DNA of 64,000 bases, taken from Frondihabitans australicus (GTDB lineage Bacteria; Actinomycetota; Actinomycetes; Actinomycetales; Microbacteriaceae). A program made the position numbers and the translations under genes. The notes under the pieces are model-generated. The model did no database searches. It was not told the DNA's origin and was given only the letters and a program-made list of their open reading frames with translations. This document shows positions 61,196-64,000 of this stretch, one piece after another; the stretch's first letter is position 1, and every line of letters begins with the position of its first letter. The stretch is taken from the NCBI RefSeq assembly GCF_003634555.1, contig NZ_RBKS01000001.1:1550001-1614000 (forward strand). Reading direction: 5' to 3'.

Positions 61196-62254
61196 ATGAG
61201 CCCGATCCCGAGCGCCGAGCACCCCGTCTCGCCGATGCTGGCGAAGGCCGTCGACCGCGTCCCCGACCAGGACAGCGTCGACGGCGGCCTCCTCTACGAG
61301 CCGAAGTGGGACGGCTTCCGCGGCCTGATCTACGTCGACGACGGCCGCGTCGAGATCGGCAGCCGCACCTCGAAGATGCTAACGCGCTACTTCCCCGAGC
61401 TCGTGGAGGCCATCGTGCGATCGACGAGTGGATCCTGCGCCCTCGACGGCGAGATCGTGCTGCGTCGCGGGGCCGCAGGATCCGAGAGACTCGACTGGGA
61501 GGCCCTCTCGGCCCGCATCCACCCGGCGGCCTCCCGCATCGAGAAGCTCAGCGTCGAGACGCCCGTGTCGTTCGTCGCGTTCGACCTCCTGGCCTGCGGC
61601 GACATCGACCTCACCGGCGCGCCCTTCTCGGAGCGCCGCGCCGCCCTCGAGGAGCTCGCCGCCGGCTTCTCCGCGCCCGTCCACCTCGGCCGGGTGACCC
61701 GCGACGCCGACGAGGCGAGGCGCTGGCTCGTCGAGTTCGAGGGCGCCGGGCTCGACGGCGTCGTGGCGAAACCTCTGGCGGCACCGTACGAACCGGGCAA
61801 GCGCCGCCTCCTGAAGATCAAGCACCACCGCACCGCCGACGTCGTGGCCCTCGGCTACCGCGTTCACACGTCGGGCTCGGGCGTCGGCTCGCTGCTCGTC
61901 GGGCTCTACGACGACGCCGGCGAGCTGCGGAACGTCGGCGGCGTGAGCGCCTTCTCGACGGCGATGCGCCAGCAGCTCGTCGACGAACTGGAGCCGCTCG
62001 TCACCCGCGACGAGGCGGGCGAGGCCGAGACGGGCGAGACCGAGCGGAGCCGGTTCTCGTCGGGCAGAGACGTCTCGTTCGTGCGGCTGCGGCCCGAGCG
62101 GGTGCTCGAGGTGCGCTACGACCAGATGGAGGGCGACCGGTTCCGGCACACCGTCCAGTTCGAGCGCTGGCGGCCCGACTGCGAGGCGGCGTCGTGCACC
62201 TACGAGCAGCTGGAGATCCCGGCCGCCTACGACCTCGACCGGGTGCTGCAGTAG
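61196..62254 (+). CDS. ligC: ATP-dependent DNA ligase, LigC type
   Basis: 352 aa. Adenylated Lys in LLYEPKWDGFRGLIY (KxDG), motif III SFVAFDLLACGDID, motif IV GLDGVVAKPLAAPYEPG, motif V LLKIKHHRTADVVALG; the OB-fold follows to EQLEIPAAYDL. Length and layout match LigC (ligase without extra domains). CAGACT lies 6 nt before ATG 61196. It probably seals breaks processed by the divergent polymerase. Confidence 0.92.
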   Translation: MSPIPSAEHPVSPMLAKAVDRVPDQDSVDGGLLYEPKWDGFRGLIYVDDGRVEIGSRTSKMLTRYFPELVEAIVRSTSGSCALDGEIVLRRGAAGSERLDWEALSARIHPAASRIEKLSVETPVSFVAFDLLACGDIDLTGAPFSERRAALEELAAGFSAPVHLGRVTRDADEARRWLVEFEGAGLDGVVAKPLAAPYEPGKRRLLKIKHHRTADVVALGYRVHTSGSGVGSLLVGLYDDAGELRNVGGVSAFSTAMRQQLVDELEPLVTRDEAGEAETGETERSRFSSGRDVSFVRLRPERVLEVRYDQMEGDRFRHTVQFERWRPDCEAASCTYEQLEIPAAYDLDRVLQ

Positions 62255-62270
62255 CCCCGCGCGGCAGGTG

Positions 62271-62708
62271 TCAGGCCTTCGGCGCGACCTTCCGCAGGCC
62301 GTCGAGTACCTGCTGCCAGTTCGACGACGAGTGCTCCGTGGCCTCCACGGAGTCGTTGCCGGTCTGCTCGACCGAGACGCGGCAGCCGCCGTCGATCGGC
62401 TGCACCCGGTAGGTCACGCGCTGCCAGTTCTCGGGGACGTTTTCCTTGCCGCTCATCGGGCTGAAGAAGCTCGTGACCAGCAGGAGCGGCTCGGTCTTGT
62501 CGAGCACCTTGCCGCGGTCTTCGTAGGGCTTGCCCTCCCACTCGCCGGAGTAGGTGATGTCGCTTCCGACCTCCCAGTCGGTGGTCACCTTCGTGCCGAA
62601 GAAGTACTCGGCCACGAGGTCCGGGTCGGTGAGAGCGCGCCAGCACTGGTCGGGGTCGGCGTCGACGACGACGGTGGCGCGGGCGGTGAGGTCTTCTGGG
62701 TCGGACAT
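62271..62708 (-). CDS. SRPBCC/AHSA1-domain protein
   Basis: 145 aa START-like fold: TARATVVVDADPDQCWRALT, DPDLVAEYFFGTKVTTDWEV and the helix SSSNWQQVLDGLRKVAPKA. ATG 62708 has AGGA 8 nt upstream; ATG 62717 is possible. Typical of cytosolic hydrophobic-ligand-binding proteins. Divergent from a second SRPBCC gene; ligand unknown. Confidence 0.87.
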   Translation of the reverse strand: MSDPEDLTARATVVVDADPDQCWRALTDPDLVAEYFFGTKVTTDWEVGSDITYSGEWEGKPYEDRGKVLDKTEPLLLVTSFFSPMSGKENVPENWQRVTYRVQPIDGGCRVSVEQTGNDSVEATEHSSSNWQQVLDGLRKVAPKA

Positions 62709-62759
62709 GGCGCCCATCCTGCTCTTCCGCCGGAGCGGATGCACCGATATATTACGAGC

Positions 62760-63218
62760 ATGACCGAGTTCTCGACCATCGAACGCCGCACCGTGATCGA
62801 CGCCCCGGCGTCCGCGATCCTGCCCCATATCGACGACTTCACGAAGTGGGTGGCCTGGTCGCCGTGGGAGGGGTCGGACGACGACCTGAAGCGCACCTAC
62901 GGCGGCACGCAGGGTTCGGTCGGGGCGACCTACGCCTGGGACGGCAATCGCAAGGCCGGCGCCGGCACCATGGAGGTGACGGCAAGGTCGTCGACGGGCG
63001 TCGACATCGCGCTCGCGTTCACACGGCCCTGGAAGTCGCAGAGCACCGCGCTCTTCCGCCTCGACGAGCAGGGCGGCGCCACGACCGTCACCTGGACCAT
63101 GCGGTCGCCGAAGAACTTCCAGTCGCGCGTCATGGGCATCTTCATGAACATGGACAAGCTCGTCGGGGGCGACTTCGAGAAGGGCCTCGCGAAGCTCAAG
63201 GGCGTCGTCGAGGCCTGA
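62760..63218 (+). CDS. SRPBCC (polyketide cyclase 2-like) protein
   Basis: 152 aa: RRTVIDAPASAILPHIDDFT, KWVAWSPWEGSDDDLKRTYG, TVTWTMRSPKNFQSRVMGIF and DFEKGLAKLKGVVEA are typical of this START-like group. TATATT lies exactly 6 nt before ATG 62760 (leaderless). Ligand unknown. Confidence 0.88.
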   Translation: MTEFSTIERRTVIDAPASAILPHIDDFTKWVAWSPWEGSDDDLKRTYGGTQGSVGATYAWDGNRKAGAGTMEVTARSSTGVDIALAFTRPWKSQSTALFRLDEQGGATTVTWTMRSPKNFQSRVMGIFMNMDKLVGGDFEKGLAKLKGVVEA

Positions 63219-63279
63219 CGCCGACCGTCCGGCCATTCGTCCCCGGGCGGCGCGGCCCACGGCGGCGTAGACAGGTCTC

Positions 63280-63780
63280 ATGGGTTTGGGGACGACACTT
63301 CTTCGCATCACCGTCGGCGGTCTCTTCGTGGGCCACGGCCTGCAGAAGCTCACCGGGGCCTTCGACGGGCCGGGTCTCGCGGGCGTCGAGGGCATGATGA
63401 AATCGCTCGACATGCACCCGGCCCGGCGCAACGCGCTGTTGGCCAGCGCCACCGAGACCTTCGGCGGTGCCGCCCTGGTGCTCGGCGCCGGCACGCCGCT
63501 GGCGGCCGCCGGCCTGATCGGCTCGATGTCGACGGCCATCCGCAAGGTCCACGGCCCCAAGGGCGTCTGGAACTCGGGCGGCGGCTACGAGTACAACGCC
63601 GTGCTCATCGCGGCCCTCGCGGCTCTCGCCGCCGGCCCCGGCAAGGCGTCGTTCGACGCCATCACGGGCCACAAGAAGTGGGGTGTGGGCGGCACGCTCT
63701 TCGCCCTCGGCGTCGGCTTCGCCTCCTCGGCCGCAGTCATCGAGTACGGCCGACGGAGCGCACCACTCGAGTCGGCCTGA
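63280..63780 (+). CDS. DoxX-family membrane protein
   Basis: 166 aa, four helices. MGLGTTLLRITVGGLFVGHG, LQKLTGAFDGPGLAGVEGMM and ATETFGGAALVLGAGTPLAA are DoxX hallmarks; GGGYEYNAVLIAALAALAAG continues the pattern. DoxX proteins take part in thiol/oxidant homeostasis in mycobacteria; here the role is unknown. TAGACA lies 6 nt before the ATG, a weaker leaderless arrangement. Confidence 0.87.
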   Translation: MGLGTTLLRITVGGLFVGHGLQKLTGAFDGPGLAGVEGMMKSLDMHPARRNALLASATETFGGAALVLGAGTPLAAAGLIGSMSTAIRKVHGPKGVWNSGGGYEYNAVLIAALAALAAGPGKASFDAITGHKKWGVGGTLFALGVGFASSAAVIEYGRRSAPLESA

Positions 63781-63853
63781 ACTCGTCCTCGCGGACGACC
63801 GATCTCGTCCTGAGGCACGAGAGCCTGTCGGCGGCCTCGCCTAGGCTCGACGG

Positions 63854-64000
63854 GTGCCCTCAGGAAAGCGACGCTCCCCCGCGCGCCGACGCCGCCCCTC
63901 CGCGGCCCGTCGGCGGTCGCGTCGTGCTGCTCCCGGCGTCGCCTCCCGCCTGACCGGCTTCGGCATCGCGATCGGCGCCGGCGCGGTCGTGACGCTGCTC
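63854..64000 (+). CDS. Probable secreted or membrane protein, 3' end outside window
   Basis: GTG 63854 with TAGGCT 6 nt upstream (leaderless). The 49 visible residues start with a very basic stretch (GKRRSPARRRRPSAARRRSR) and continue LTGFGIAIGAGAVVTLL into a hydrophobic segment at the edge. This is an N-terminal membrane anchor or signal. The product cannot be identified from this fragment. Confidence 0.55.
   Translation, partial: MPSGKRRSPARRRRPSAARRRSRRAAPGVASRLTGFGIAIGAGAVVTLL

Overview
The window is a chromosomal segment of a high-GC actinobacterium, most likely Microbacteriaceae or a close relative. The clues are GC-rich codon use, frequent GTG starts, many start codons 6-7 nt after a TAnnnT -10 box (leaderless transcripts), split LigD-polymerase/LigC repair genes and a carbohydrate ABC importer lacking its own ATPase. 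The family assignment is inference. I see no transposase, integrase, phage gene or CRISPR array. About 70 protein genes and one tRNA-Met account for nearly all of the sequence.

Layout. 1-7.5 kb: a partial VOC protein, a J-domain/NERD fusion, glycerol dehydrogenase, small unknown genes and three aldo/keto reductases, two of them behind an identical GTGAGCGCTCAC operator-like palindrome. 7.5-19.9 kb: a hexuronate locus. UxaC, a LacI regulator and a DUF1345 membrane protein face an eight-gene operon (binding protein, two permeases, TIM-barrel isomerase, Gfo/Idh dehydrogenase, second TIM-barrel isomerase, fructuronate reductase, mannonate dehydratase). UxaC, UxuB and ManD together convert glucuronate to 2-keto-3-deoxygluconate. 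The TIM-Gfo/Idh-TIM trio is not needed for that route and may open an unusual glycoside. 19.9-21 kb: a DUF559-type nuclease gene bracketed by two related long inverted repeats. 21-34.4 kb: mixed housekeeping and regulatory genes (PEBP, DipZ, aldo/keto reductase, LysR/MFS, secreted HNH lipoprotein, MarR/F420-type reductase, sigma factor with CU044_5270 partner).

34.5-54 kb is dominated by acyl-CoA metabolism: an enoyl-CoA hydratase pair with a DUF7064-like protein and an ACAD10-type kinase-like protein; an SDR divergent from a CoA ligase; and a MaoC/SDR/thiolase/acyl-CoA dehydrogenase run divergent from a TetR regulator and a FadD-type ligase. Between them lie a GH2 glycosidase, a flavin monooxygenase, the tRNA-Met and a truncated cold-shock-like small ORF. 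54-64 kb: an AbiEi/nuclease-like protein, a DeoR regulator with mannitol dehydrogenase, a patatin, the DNA repair pair, two SRPBCC proteins and a DoxX protein.

The most unusual features are not genes. (i) Seven intergenic copies of one near-perfect 25-26 bp-arm palindrome show compensatory changes. (ii) A second palindrome family brackets the DUF559 gene, and the 3' ends of both nuclease-like genes lie inside palindrome arms. (iii) The octamer GCAGGATC/GATCCTGC is strongly over-represented and imposes otherwise rare codons. (iv) A 28-bp perfect palindrome lies with related repeats in the only gene-free stretch over 300 bp (59737-60090).
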